Below, in pieces: positions 45,631 through 54,725 of a stretch of 64,000 bases of DNA. The notes below the pieces were generated by a model. It was not told where the DNA came from. It saw nothing but the letters and a program-made list of their open reading frames with translations, and did no database searches. The stretch lies in assembly GCF_023016065.1 (NCBI RefSeq), contig NZ_JALKAQ010000002.1, positions 62,001 through 126,000 on the forward strand, written 5' to 3'. The position numbers and the translations under genes were made by a program. This stretch comes from Marinobacter sp. S0848L (GTDB lineage: Bacteria; Pseudomonadota; Gammaproteobacteria; Pseudomonadales; Oleiphilaceae). How positions within the stretch are numbered: position 1 is the stretch's first letter; each line of letters begins with the position of its first letter.

Positions 45631-46785
45631 ATGTTGATCGTTGCTGATGAGAATATTCCGTTATTGGACTCATTTTTCGGGGATATCGGCGAGATCCGCC
45701 GGGTAACCGGACGGGGGCTGACCCGGAACGAAGTTAAAGATGCGGATGTACTGTTGGTTCGTTCGGTGACTCGTGTGAATCGCGAGTTGCTGGAAGGGAC
45801 TCGCGTGCGTTTCGTGGGCACAGCAACGATTGGTACAGATCATGTCGATGTGGAGTGGCTCAAAGCGCACGGCATTGGTTTCTCGGCGGCCCCGGGCTGC
45901 AATGCGGGAAGCGTTGCCGAGTACGTTCTGGCAGTCATTTCATTGTTGGCTGATCAACGGGATCTGAGCGATTGGTCCACTCTGAGTGTTGGTATCGTGG
46001 GCGCTGGAAACGTCGGTGGTGAGCTTGCCAGAATGCTGGAGCGCCTTGATTTCGAGGTGAAGTTGTGCGATCCGCCACGACAGGATGCCGAACCAGAGAA
46101 CGCCGATGATTTTGTCAGCTTGTCAGAGGCACTGACTTGCGATGTGGTGACCTTCCACACCCCGTTGACCCGAACCGGCGATCACCCGACTTATCACATG
46201 GTGTCCGAGCAGCAACTTGCCACGCTGCATGCCGGCCAGCTGCTCATCAATGCCGGGCGAGGCGAGGTTATTGACGGTACGGCTTTGGTGCGCCGGCTGG
46301 AACAGCCTGACGCGCCGGTTGTCGTGCTGGATGTCTGGGAGAATGAGCCCGCGATTGACCCTGAGCTGGTTAATAAAGTGTGGCTGGCAACACCGCACAT
46401 TGCCGGCTACAGCCTGGAAGGGAAAATGCAGGGTACCGAAATGGTGTACCAGGCTTTGTGTCGATTCTTGGGCCTGCCGGTGCGCAAAAAGGCCGGGCAA
46501 TTTTTGCCTGAACCCGCCTTGAGCAAGATGACGTTTACCCGTAATGCTATTGAAGATGAGGCGCTGCGCCTTGCGCTCGGAGCCTGCTACGATCCGAGAA
46601 AGGATGATCTGCGGTTAAGGCGTGCAATGAAAGAATCGTCGGATAAGCGGGCAGAAGCTTTCGACCGGTTGCGCCGGGATTATCCGGTGCGCCGCGAGTG
46701 CTCGAGTCTGAAGATCCAATTGAAGGGCAGCAGCAAATCGCTGCAGGATCGGTTCAGGGCGATGGGTTTCAAGCTTAAAATCTGA
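45631..46785 (+). CDS. pdxB: PdxB, erythronate-4-phosphate dehydrogenase
   Basis: A 384-residue D-2-hydroxyacid dehydrogenase in pyridoxal-phosphate synthesis. Start: MLIVADENIPLLDSFF. The NAD site is GIVGAGNVG. Catalytic residues lie in INAGRGEVIDG, VWENEP and TPHIAGYS. A PdxB-type C-terminal domain follows (about 290-384), which sets it apart from other dehydrogenases. It comes 22 bases after rhlB, preceded by AAGGAG, and ends at a strong terminator. Confidence 0.96.
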   Translation: MLIVADENIPLLDSFFGDIGEIRRVTGRGLTRNEVKDADVLLVRSVTRVNRELLEGTRVRFVGTATIGTDHVDVEWLKAHGIGFSAAPGCNAGSVAEYVLAVISLLADQRDLSDWSTLSVGIVGAGNVGGELARMLERLDFEVKLCDPPRQDAEPENADDFVSLSEALTCDVVTFHTPLTRTGDHPTYHMVSEQQLATLHAGQLLINAGRGEVIDGTALVRRLEQPDAPVVVLDVWENEPAIDPELVNKVWLATPHIAGYSLEGKMQGTEMVYQALCRFLGLPVRKKAGQFLPEPALSKMTFTRNAIEDEALRLALGACYDPRKDDLRLRRAMKESSDKRAEAFDRLRRDYPVRRECSSLKIQLKGSSKSLQDRFRAMGFKLKI

Positions 46786-46802
46786 TGAAAGATCCCGATT
46801 GT

Positions 46803-46841
46803 AAACAAGAAGGGGGCGCTGGTGCGCCCCCTTCTTGTTTT
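46803..46841. terminator. bidirectional terminator between pdxB and htpX
   Basis: AAACAAGAAGGGGGCGC (46803-46819) and GCGCCCCCTTCTTGTTT form a 17-bp perfect stem with a TGGT loop and flanking A/T tracts on both sides. Confidence 0.95.
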
Positions 46842-46858
46842 AAGCATCTGTTCCGGTG

Positions 46859-47740
46859 TTAAAGGGAAGCTTTTTGCAAAGCGGCAATACGATCTTCCAG
46901 TGGCGGGTGAGTCATAAACAAGGCTGCCAGGCCCGAGCGTGAGCCGCGGTTGATGCCGAAGGCTTGTAGCGTGTCCGGCATTTGATCCGGAACCTCGCTT
47001 TCTTGTTTCAGGCGAGCCAAAGCGTTGATCATGGCGCCTCGGCCGGCTAATTGCGCGCCGGCAATATCGGCACGAAATTCCCGGCGGCGAGAGAACCAGA
47101 ATACAATGGTGCTCGCCAGAATGCCTAGCAGGATTTCGGCCACGAAGCTGACGATGAAAAAGCCCATGCCGTGGCCATCTTCGTTTTTAAACACAACGCG
47201 GTCCACGAATGAGCCGATCACCCGTGACGCGAAAATCACGAAGGTGTTTACAACACCTTGGATCAACGACAGCGTGACCATATCACCGTTTGCCACATGG
47301 CCAATCTCATGGCCTAGCACGGCACGAATTTCATCTTGGTTGAATCGATGGAGCAGGCCTTCGCTGACCGCCACGAGAGCATCGTTTTTGTTCCAGCCCG
47401 TAGCAAACGCGTTGGACTGAGAAGCAGGAAAAATCGCCACTTCGGGCATGCCGATGCCTGCTTTCTGAGCGAGTTCTGCAACCGTTTCCATCAACCAACG
47501 CTCGGCAGGGGTTCGGGGGGATTCAATAACCCGGGCTTTGGTGCTCCACTTGGCCATTGGCTTAGAGATCAGCAGGGAAATAAAGGAGCCCGCAAAGCCG
47601 AACACCGCTGCGAAAATCAGCAGCGAACTGTAGTTGATACCCTGATGGGCCAGATAGCTGTCAACCCCGAGCAAACGCAGGGTAAAACTTGCTACCAGAA
47701 TAACGGCCAGGTTAGTGGCCAGAAACAACAAAATGCGCAT
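46859..47740 (-). CDS. htpX: HtpX, membrane zinc metalloprotease
   Basis: A 293-residue M48 peptidase with the zinc motif HEIGH (144-148) and a later Glu ligand in [11 protein letters not shown]. Membrane segments lie at about 4-23, 38-58, 160-180 and 192-215. HtpX takes part in quality control of membrane proteins alongside FtsH. AGGA lies before the ATG. A heat-shock-like promoter is found upstream. Confidence 0.96.
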   Translation of the reverse strand: MRILLFLATNLAVILVASFTLRLLGVDSYLAHQGINYSSLLIFAAVFGFAGSFISLLISKPMAKWSTKARVIESPRTPAERWLMETVAELAQKAGIGMPEVAIFPASQSNAFATGWNKNDALVAVSEGLLHRFNQDEIRAVLGHEIGHVANGDMVTLSLIQGVVNTFVIFASRVIGSFVDRVVFKNEDGHGMGFFIVSFVAEILLGILASTIVFWFSRRREFRADIAGAQLAGRGAMINALARLKQESEVPDQMPDTLQAFGINRGSRSGLAALFMTHPPLEDRIAALQKASL

Positions 47741-47791
47741 AGAGTTTTCCTGTTTAAGATTACGCCAAACGTCGTTTTCTATCTGACCGAT

Positions 47792-47819
47792 ATATAAGGG
47801 TTGGGTTCACGTCTTCAAG
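47792..47819 (-). promoter_or_regulatory. candidate heat-shock promoter of htpX
   Basis: On the minus strand CTTGAAG (47819-47813), 12 bases, then CCCTTATAT (47800-47792) agrees well with the sigma32 pattern. It is about 52 bases before the htpX ATG. htpX is a heat-shock gene in E. coli. Confidence 0.5.
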
Positions 47820-47833
47820 AGGCTGAAGGCGAT

Positions 47834-48307
47834 TTAATGCACCGTTTGAACGTCTCGGTCGAGGAAAAACGTCGCCTGCACAATCTGGCTGATCTGGCTT
47901 GAACTGCCGCTCTTCAGAGCCGTTCGCAGAAGGTGGATATAGGTTGAGCGGTCCCGCTCGACAGAGGTGGGCAGTTGGTAATCGCCCGGGATTGGATCAA
48001 ACTTCGCGGTCAATGCCTGCGGTGCCGGCGCACTCAGGCGTGTGAATGCGCTCCGGGACAACACCGCTTGATCAAGAGCTTCCTGCCGGATGGTGTCCAC
48101 ATAGCGGAGAAAACCCTCCTCAGACAGCCAGAGTAACGCGCCAAAGCAGGCCATGTGCCGTTTGCTGTGCAGCCCGAAATCATCCGGGTCGTCCGGGCCC
48201 GCTATGTCCTCCACGAACAAGCTGATGCGCCGCGGGAAGGCGGCGTACAACTGGGCCAGAGCGATGGCAACGTCTTTGTAAAACTCTTCTACGTGTATAT
48301 CGGCCAT
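47834..48307 (-). CDS. uncharacterised 157-residue protein
   Basis: Not recognised. Soluble; no signal peptide or membrane segment. It starts MADIHVEEFYKDVAIALAQL and has a central GLHSKRHMACFGALLWLSEEGF block and a C-terminal helical part with ISQIVQATFFL. GGGGC before the ATG and codon use like its neighbours make it a real gene. It lies 11 bases after the aminotransferase gene, so is probably co-transcribed with it. Function unknown. Confidence 0.75.
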   Translation of the reverse strand: MADIHVEEFYKDVAIALAQLYAAFPRRISLFVEDIAGPDDPDDFGLHSKRHMACFGALLWLSEEGFLRYVDTIRQEALDQAVLSRSAFTRLSAPAPQALTAKFDPIPGDYQLPTSVERDRSTYIHLLRTALKSGSSSQISQIVQATFFLDRDVQTVH

Positions 48308-48318
48308 GATTGCCCCGA

Positions 48319-49533
48319 TTACTGCCGGTAATGTTCCAGGAAGTTGCCCAAGCGTCCCATGGCATCGGCCAGCGCTTCTTTGCGCGGCAGGAACACGACG
48401 CGCAGATGCTGGTGATCATCAACGTTAAACGCCGAGCCTTGTACCAGAAGAATCTTTTCCTGCAAGAGCAGGTCCAGAACCAGTTTCTCGTCGTTATGGA
48501 TCGGGAAATGTTTCGGGTCCAGCCTTGGAAACAGGTAAAGCGCACCCTGAGGTTTTACGCAGCTGACGCCGGGTATGTCGTTCAGCATGCGCCATGCGGT
48601 GTCCCGCTGTTCGTAAAGGCGGCCGCCAGGGGCGACAAGATCGTTAATAGACTGGTAACCCCCCAAGGCTGTCTGAATGGCAAGTTGCGCAGGTACGTTG
48701 GCGCACAGGCGCATGTTGGACAGCATTTCGATGCCTTCGATCAGATCTTTGGCTCGGTGTTTGGCGCCACTGATGATCATCCAGCCTGCGCGGTAGCCCG
48801 CGGCCCGGTAGTTTTTGGACAAACCGTTGTAGGTGAAAAACAGCACGTCGTCCGCCAGGGACGCGGTGGACGTGTGCACGGTGCCGTCGTAGAGGATCTT
48901 ATCGTAGATCTCGTCCGACAGTATGATCAGGTTGTGCTTTCGGGCCAGTTCGATTACCTGATGCAACAACTCGACGGAATAGACAGCGCCGGTCGGATTA
49001 TTCGGGTTGATCAATACAATGGCTTTGGTGCGCGGAGTGATCTTCTTTTTGATGTCGTCGATGTCCGGGAACCAGTTCTGCTGTTCGTCGCAGCGATAGT
49101 GTACCGGCTTGCCGCTGGACAGAGTTACCGCAGCTGTCCACAGTGGATAATCCGGGGCCGGGATGAGTACTTCGTCACCGGTGTTGAGCAGCGCCTGCAT
49201 GGACATAACAATCAGCTCGCTGACGCCATTGCCCAGATAAATGTCATCAATATCAACTTTAGCGATACCGCGCTGCTGACAGTAGTGCATGACCGCTTTG
49301 CGAGCCGAAAACAGGCCTTTTGATTCAACATAACCCTGCGCCTGAGGCATGTTGTAAATCACGTCCTGTTGGATTTCTTCCGGAACGTCGAGTTCGAACG
49401 CCGCCGGGTTACCGATGTTCAGCTTAAGAACGCGGTGCCCCTCTTCTTCCAGCCTGCGCGCCTCCCGAAGAACCACGCCGCGGATTTCGTAACACACATT
49501 GTCGAGCTTGGCGGATTTAGAGAAGTTATGCAT
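48319..49533 (-). CDS. alaA: AlaA-like PLP-dependent aminotransferase
   Basis: A 404-residue class I/II aminotransferase. Lys240 in YNGLSKNYRAAGYRAGW is the Schiff-base residue, INPNNPTGAVYS and LSDEIYDKILYD are cofactor blocks. Overall agreement is best with AlaA (YfbQ), which makes alanine from pyruvate and glutamate. It is followed by an unknown gene on the same strand. Confidence 0.9.
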   Translation of the reverse strand: MHNFSKSAKLDNVCYEIRGVVLREARRLEEEGHRVLKLNIGNPAAFELDVPEEIQQDVIYNMPQAQGYVESKGLFSARKAVMHYCQQRGIAKVDIDDIYLGNGVSELIVMSMQALLNTGDEVLIPAPDYPLWTAAVTLSSGKPVHYRCDEQQNWFPDIDDIKKKITPRTKAIVLINPNNPTGAVYSVELLHQVIELARKHNLIILSDEIYDKILYDGTVHTSTASLADDVLFFTYNGLSKNYRAAGYRAGWMIISGAKHRAKDLIEGIEMLSNMRLCANVPAQLAIQTALGGYQSINDLVAPGGRLYEQRDTAWRMLNDIPGVSCVKPQGALYLFPRLDPKHFPIHNDEKLVLDLLLQEKILLVQGSAFNVDDHQHLRVVFLPRKEALADAMGRLGNFLEHYRQ

Positions 49534-49730
49534 GGCGTGCAGAGGTCCTTAACTTAGCAGTCTGGAAGAGTTATACGGGATAACACAAGCATCCTATTCT
49601 AGCGGAGGGAGGGGCAGGGGTAACAGGGGCAAATGTGTTCAATTGTGGCGAAATCGGGAGAGTTTACGGCCGAATGTTGAAGTAAAAGTTCGGAGGTACG
49701 GTATGTGTCTTCCATTCAGTAATGGTTTTC

Positions 49731-49760
49731 TCCAATTAAATTGTGCACAATGTAATTCGA
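49731..49760. promoter_or_regulatory. OhrR-box-like sequences before the glutathione peroxidase gene
   Basis: CAATTAAATTG (49733-49743) is the core of the OhrR operator TACAATTNAATTGTA, and the 15-base window 49731-49745 matches at all but two positions. It overlaps a perfect palindrome, ATTGTGCACAAT (49740-49751), which runs into a second weaker half-match, ACAATGTAATT. The site lies 45-60 bases before the ATG of the gene co-encoded with an OhrR-type regulator. Confidence 0.55.
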
Positions 49761-49788
49761 GCGATTCATACTTAAAGGAACAAAAGAG

Positions 49789-50274
49789 ATGGCGAACGAA
49801 TCGATTTATGATTTCAGTGCGAAGGATGTCAAAGGCAACGACGTCGCGATGGCCAACTACAAGGGCAAGGTGTTGTTGATCGTAAACACGGCATCCAAAT
49901 GCGGTTTCACGCCGCAATTTGACGGCCTGCAGGAACTGCATAGCGAACTCGGAGCCAAAGGTTTCGAGGTTCTTGGTTTCCCCTGCAACCAGTTTATGAA
50001 TCAAGACCCGGGTAGTAATGAATCCATCAGCGAGTTTTGTTCGCTGAATTACGGTGTCGATTTTCCGATGTTCGCGAAGATTGATGTGAACGGCGACGAC
50101 ACCCACCCTCTGTATCGTTTTCTGAAAAAAGAAGCGAAAGGCTTGATGGGCAGCGAGAAAGTGAAATGGAACTTTACCAAGTTTCTGGTCAATAAGGACG
50201 GTCAAGTGGTGCGACGCTATGCGCCAACGGTTAAGCCAGCGGACATCCGGAATGACATCGAAAAGTTGCTCTGA
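49789..50274 (+). CDS. glutathione peroxidase family protein
   Basis: A 161-residue thiol peroxidase. Cys38 (TASKCGFTPQ), Gln68 (FPCNQF) and Trp127-Asn128 (WNFTKF) form the catalytic set. It uses cysteine rather than selenocysteine and probably reduces organic hydroperoxides with thioredoxin or glutathione. AAAGGA lies before the ATG. It overlaps the downstream OhrR-type gene, so the two are co-expressed. Confidence 0.93.
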   Translation: MANESIYDFSAKDVKGNDVAMANYKGKVLLIVNTASKCGFTPQFDGLQELHSELGAKGFEVLGFPCNQFMNQDPGSNESISEFCSLNYGVDFPMFAKIDVNGDDTHPLYRFLKKEAKGLMGSEKVKWNFTKFLVNKDGQVVRRYAPTVKPADIRNDIEKLL

Positions 50275-50740
50275 ATCTCACCGGGCCGACCAGCTTCTGG
50301 CTTTGGACAACCAACTGTGTTTTGCGCTGTACGCGGCCAATAGGGCGGTTACCGCCCGATACCGGCCGCTGCTGAAAGAGCTGGGGCTGACCTATCCTCA
50401 ATACTTGGTAATGTTGGTGCTTTGGCAGCAGGACCAGATTGGCCAATCATCAACGGTGTCGCAGATCGGTGAGAGGTTGCGACTGGATTCCGGTACCTTG
50501 ACACCGTTGTTGAAAAGGTTGGAAGAGCGCTCCTTGTTGACGCGTACGCGCGGAACCGATGATGAGCGAGTGGTGAAGGTCGCGCTGACGAGCGCTGGGC
50601 GGTTGTTGCGCGCCGAGGCAGCATTTGTTCCCGGGCGCTTGTTATGTGGTCTTGATGTGGACCCGGCACGGCTAGCCTCGTTGAGGGGCGAACTCAGGGA
50701 TCTTCTTGAGGTTCTGGAGGGGAAGGAGCCCAGCGCATAA
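50252..50740 (+). CDS. ohrR: OhrR-type MarR-family regulator
   Basis: A 162-residue MarR-type regulator. LDNQLCFALYAANRAV includes Cys23, at the place of the redox-sensing Cys of OhrR, and the winged helix covers about 60-105 (RLDSGTLTPLLKRLEER). OhrR loses DNA binding when this Cys is oxidised by organic peroxides. The start overlaps the peroxidase gene by 23 bases; an ATG at 50219 is also possible. The 3' end overlaps the convergent kinase gene by 47 bases. The usual partner ohr is absent. Confidence 0.85.
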   Translation: MTSKSCSESHRADQLLALDNQLCFALYAANRAVTARYRPLLKELGLTYPQYLVMLVLWQQDQIGQSSTVSQIGERLRLDSGTLTPLLKRLEERSLLTRTRGTDDERVVKVALTSAGRLLRAEAAFVPGRLLCGLDVDPARLASLRGELRDLLEVLEGKEPSA

Positions 50741-52685
50741 TAGCTGCTTTCAGCTCTTCGCGATTATAGGGTTTAGTGATGTAGTCGTTCATGCCAGAGG
50801 CAAAGCATTCCTCTTTGTCTCCTTGCATAACGTTGGCGGTTACCGCGATTATTGGCAGGTCCTTCCAGTGAGGGTTGCGCCGTATCTCACGAGTGGCTTC
50901 GTAGCCATCCATTACGGGCATTTGGCAGTCCATAAGCACAATATCGTAGCTTTCGCGTTTGAGGGCCTCAATCGCGCGCTGTCCGTTTTCCGCGTTGTCC
51001 ACCTTGTGACCCAGACGCCGAAGAATGGCGCTCGCCACCAACTGGTTTACATGATTGTCTTCTACCAGAAGAATCTTCAGCACGGTTAGTGGTGCGGACG
51101 GTTTTTCCTCTGGCTGTGACGCTTCCTGGATCGGTTCATCGTGGACCGGCAAGGGCAGCGTAACCGTAAAGTGCGTGCCTTTACCGGGCGTGGAATCGAC
51201 CTCGATCCTGCCGTTCATTCGGTCAACCAGCTGTCGGCAAAGTGTAAGGCCTAGTCCAGTGCCACCGTAAAGGCGCGTGGTGTCGGTATCGGCTTGAGAG
51301 AACGGCGAAAAGATCTTGTGCAAGCCCTGCCGCGACATCCCGATGCCGGTATCGATGACTTCGATGCGAAGCTTTCCGGATGAATAGCTGGCCCTGACCT
51401 TAACCTTGCCTTGGTCGGTAAACTTGATGGCGTTACTCAGCAGATTGTTGAGTACCTGGCGAGTCCGCGTCGGGTCACCCAGAAAGTATTCGGGTAAGTC
51501 GCTGTCGATCTCGTTGACCAAGGCAATACGCTTGCGGCGGGCTTGCTGTGCGTGCAGCGTTGTGCATTCACTGATCAACTCCCGCGCTGAAAACGGAATA
51601 ATCTCAAGGCTCAGTTTTCCGGCTTCAACTTTCGATATATCCAGGATGTCATTGAGAAGGTCCAGCAGGTTTTCGCCTGCCTTTGAGGCAATTTCGATGC
51701 GGCTCTTTTGCCGGGGATCGGCTTCGTCTTCTAAGGCCAGTCCAAGCATGCCGAGCATGCCGTTAAGCGGTGTGCGTATTTCATGACTCATGCTAGCGAG
51801 AAAGTTGGCACGGGCACGGGCTCTGCGTACGGCGTCTTCTTTCGCTTTGACAAGGGCCCGGTTGCCCCGTTGAAGTGCCGTGTTTTTCTCTGAAATTTCA
51901 CGAGTTCGCTCGTCGACTTCATTTTCCAGATGCGTCGAATAGTTCTTCATGGTCCGCTCTGCAGAGCGGAGCTTGGCAACGCTGGCCTCCATGTTTTGCA
52001 GGTGGTCGTTGATGATCCCGACCATTGAACCAATCTCGTCTTGTTCATGGTTCTGTGGGACTGGGAGCCGGACTTTCTCTGGCGACCGGTTGTTTGCCTG
52101 CCCCAAGGCTCTGATCAACCCCATCATCGGGCGGGTCAATACAACGTAAAAAATGATCAGTAGTGCCAGCGTCAGCACCAGGCTTTTCAGCAAACCGATT
52201 AGAAGCGTGTTGCCCGCCCGCTTCAGAAACTGGAGGCCATAGTGGTAGGTGTCGATGGTGAGAACCAGGCGGCCAAGGAACAGATCTTTAAGTTGGGGAA
52301 CCTGCAGCGTTTCGGAAAATGTGCGGCTTTGCCCGAACAGTGAATCACTGATCCAGCGATACGGCGAGCTGACACTTGGAGTGCTGGAGGCGGCCATTGT
52401 TTTGTGGTCGCTGTCAATAATTCGGGCATCGATCGTGGCCGGGTGCAGTAATAATCCGTCCAACAGTTCTTCCGCAAGACGGACATCAATGTTGTAGGCA
52501 ATCTGTGACGCAGGACTGCGGCTGATCTCAAGCAGGGCGTGAACCTCCTGGTCCATCGCATCCAGAGCATTGGAGTAGTCCAGGGCAATTTGGATCAGGT
52601 TCAACAGCAGCCCTAACGCCATGGCAACCAGAACGGTATCCCGGGTGAGGCGATATGAAAGCCGTTGTTTGAACCTGTTGAACAC
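50694..52685 (-). CDS. hybrid sensor histidine kinase/response regulator
   Basis: A 663-residue membrane sensor. Membrane segments at about 17-38 and 160-184 enclose a periplasmic domain of about 120 residues. A HAMP region, a coiled coil (about 235-290), the phospho-acceptor His301 (SMSHEIRTPLNGM), the ATPase domain (NNLLSNAIKF, DTGIGM, GGTGLGLT) and a receiver domain with Asp586 (LMDCQMPVMDG) follow. It begins with GTG. No Hpt domain. The signal and output are unknown; no response regulator gene lies beside it. Confidence 0.93.
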   Translation of the reverse strand: MFNRFKQRLSYRLTRDTVLVAMALGLLLNLIQIALDYSNALDAMDQEVHALLEISRSPASQIAYNIDVRLAEELLDGLLLHPATIDARIIDSDHKTMAASSTPSVSSPYRWISDSLFGQSRTFSETLQVPQLKDLFLGRLVLTIDTYHYGLQFLKRAGNTLLIGLLKSLVLTLALLIIFYVVLTRPMMGLIRALGQANNRSPEKVRLPVPQNHEQDEIGSMVGIINDHLQNMEASVAKLRSAERTMKNYSTHLENEVDERTREISEKNTALQRGNRALVKAKEDAVRRARARANFLASMSHEIRTPLNGMLGMLGLALEDEADPRQKSRIEIASKAGENLLDLLNDILDISKVEAGKLSLEIIPFSARELISECTTLHAQQARRKRIALVNEIDSDLPEYFLGDPTRTRQVLNNLLSNAIKFTDQGKVKVRASYSSGKLRIEVIDTGIGMSRQGLHKIFSPFSQADTDTTRLYGGTGLGLTLCRQLVDRMNGRIEVDSTPGKGTHFTVTLPLPVHDEPIQEASQPEEKPSAPLTVLKILLVEDNHVNQLVASAILRRLGHKVDNAENGQRAIEALKRESYDIVLMDCQMPVMDGYEATREIRRNPHWKDLPIIAVTANVMQGDKEECFASGMNDYITKPYNREELKAAIMRWAPSPPEPQEDP

Positions 52686-52724
52686 GGTGAGGGGTAGTCC
52701 TTATTTTGTGTTTAAGCCTTCGGG

Positions 52725-53495
52725 TTAATCGTCGAAGTCTTTTCGTTTTTTCCAGGACTCTTCATCTTGTAACATGTCGTCCCATTCCTGATCGAGTTTC
52801 GTGCCGTGCTCCGCAACGGTGTCTTCATCGTGCAAACTCGCTTCTAGCTCTTTGATTCGCGTACGGAAGCTTTTCACCGCTTTTAATGCCAGCGGGTTGT
52901 CCTTTGATTTATTCATTTCCATGCTGGCCGAATGGTAGGCGTGAATGGCTTTGCGAATTTCGTTATGGCGAATGTGGTCTCGAGCTTGAAATACGTGCAG
53001 GTCAGCATGGGTTTTATGGATCAGAAACAACACATATTTAAGATTTTGCTTGGCTGTTGGGCCATCAATTCGACCGCTTTTATGCATACTCTCGATTAGC
53101 TTGAATAGATTGTTCAAGTGCTCCTGAACCTGCTTGGACTTCTCTGGAGAATCGATTTTAACGGGAGGGTGTTTGTCGGTTTTATCAAGAACCTGCTGAC
53201 GGGTTTGTTTAACGGTATCTAGCCACTTATCCACGGGCTTATCGGTTTTGAGAGCAGCCAGATTTTTACAGGCGTCCTCCATTTGCTTGAGCAGGATAAG
53301 CTTGAGCCCTGAATTCAAATACTGGCCCGGAATCTCGGTGAGCAGTCGCGAGGCACGATTGTAGCTGTCGCGCTGATCCCGAATTTTTCGCATGCGTTCG
53401 ATGCGGGCCTTTTCCCGCATCTGGGTAACCACGATGATCACTAAAGACAGGACAACGATAGCCGAAAGTATGATGACGATGGTGGTCGTTTCCAT
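52725..53495 (-). CDS. uncharacterised membrane-anchored helical protein
   Basis: Not recognised. A 256-residue protein with one N-terminal membrane helix (about 5-24, VIILSAIVVLSLVIIVV), then a basic, strongly helical cytoplasmic region (MREKARIERMRKIRDQRDSY, LLTEIPGQYLNSGLKLILL). The end is acidic (DQEWDDMLQDEESW). It resembles helical scaffold proteins found in related bacteria. It lies 39 bases upstream of the hybrid kinase on the same strand, so is likely in one operon with it. Confidence 0.78.
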   Translation of the reverse strand: METTTIVIILSAIVVLSLVIIVVTQMREKARIERMRKIRDQRDSYNRASRLLTEIPGQYLNSGLKLILLKQMEDACKNLAALKTDKPVDKWLDTVKQTRQQVLDKTDKHPPVKIDSPEKSKQVQEHLNNLFKLIESMHKSGRIDGPTAKQNLKYVLFLIHKTHADLHVFQARDHIRHNEIRKAIHAYHSASMEMNKSKDNPLALKAVKSFRTRIKELEASLHDEDTVAEHGTKLDQEWDDMLQDEESWKKRKDFDD

Positions 53496-53723
53496 GTTCA
53501 GGGCGTGGCTCCGAATAGATTGGCAAAGAAGGCAGTGCGTGGGGTGCCAACGAATTTTGCGATATAACAGTCTGAAAGACTAGCAGAATTCTTCGGATTC
53601 GTCCGCTTGATGGTGATGCGCGCTGATGCCCTATAGATTTCATGAATTGTGATAAGTCGGTATATTAGTGGGGTGAATGAGCTAGGCCTTCACGTTCTCA
53701 TTTCTGGTCGCGAGGTGTTGTTA

Positions 53724-54725
53724 ATGGATATTTCCCGTGTGGATCTTAATTTGCTGGTCTACCTCGATGTGTTGCTGCGGGAGCGGAACGTCACCAAAGC
53801 GGCCAACCATCTGGGCATCACCCAGCCGGCTATGAGCAATGGATTGAGGCGGCTTCGGGACCTTTTCGGTGATCCGATCCTGGTGCGCACCAGCGAAGGA
53901 ATGACCGCCACAGAGCGGGCGCAGGAATTGCAGCCGCTGGTACGTTCCATTCTCTCGAACATTGAGCAGGCCGTTCAGGAGAAAACGCCTTTCGCGGCAG
54001 AGAACAGTCAGCGGGTGTTTCGGATTATGGCCAGTGACTATGCGGAATCCTGCCTTATGCCGCGTGTGTTGCGCCGAATTCGGCAGGAAGCGCCGCACGT
54101 TACGCTGGATGTGCTGACGCCGAGTGATGTCAGCTTTCTGGATGTCGAACAGGGCCGTTTGGATATGGCGATCAACCGGTTCGACAAGATTCCACAATCG
54201 TTTCACCAGAAAACGTTGTGGACGGAATACTTCGCGTGCTTGATGAATGCCCATAATCCGGTGCTGGTGGAACCCTTCACCTTGGACACCTATCTGGATG
54301 CAAGTCATATCTGGGTAAGCAAAACCGGATTTGGTGTGGGGGTAGGGGTTAACCCGAAAGACGTACAGCGTTTAGGCTGGGTGGACGAAGCGCTGGGCTT
54401 AATGGGTCGTAAACGGCAGATCTCAGTGTTCACGCGGCACTATCAGGTGGCTATGTTGCTGGCTGAGCAGCACGATTTGATCGCAACCTTGCCATCGCGG
54501 GCGGCCTGGCTGCAAAAAGATAACCCGAACCTTGTGGTGAAGGTGCCGCCGTTTGAAATCCCGCCGTTCGAATTGAAAATGGCTTGGAGCCCGCTGCTGC
54601 AACATAACTCAGATCATCAATGGCTGAGAAAGCTGGTTGCCGAAGTTGCGGAAGAAGTGGACGACGAATTTGTCCCCTTTGGCGCGCAATTTGAATCGCC
54701 GCAGGCGCTGGGGTCAGATCGGTAG
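53724..54725 (+). CDS. LysR-family transcriptional regulator
   Basis: A 333-residue regulator. The N-terminal winged helix-turn-helix (about 6-65) has RNVTKAANHLGITQPAMSNGLRRLR. A periplasmic-binding-protein-like effector domain follows. The start at 53724 has GAGGTG six bases upstream; the frame is open for 25 more codons that do not look conserved. Effector and targets are unknown. The 3' end overlaps the convergent acetyltransferase gene by 12 bases. Confidence 0.9.
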   Translation: MDISRVDLNLLVYLDVLLRERNVTKAANHLGITQPAMSNGLRRLRDLFGDPILVRTSEGMTATERAQELQPLVRSILSNIEQAVQEKTPFAAENSQRVFRIMASDYAESCLMPRVLRRIRQEAPHVTLDVLTPSDVSFLDVEQGRLDMAINRFDKIPQSFHQKTLWTEYFACLMNAHNPVLVEPFTLDTYLDASHIWVSKTGFGVGVGVNPKDVQRLGWVDEALGLMGRKRQISVFTRHYQVAMLLAEQHDLIATLPSRAAWLQKDNPNLVVKVPPFEIPPFELKMAWSPLLQHNSDHQWLRKLVAEVAEEVDDEFVPFGAQFESPQALGSDR

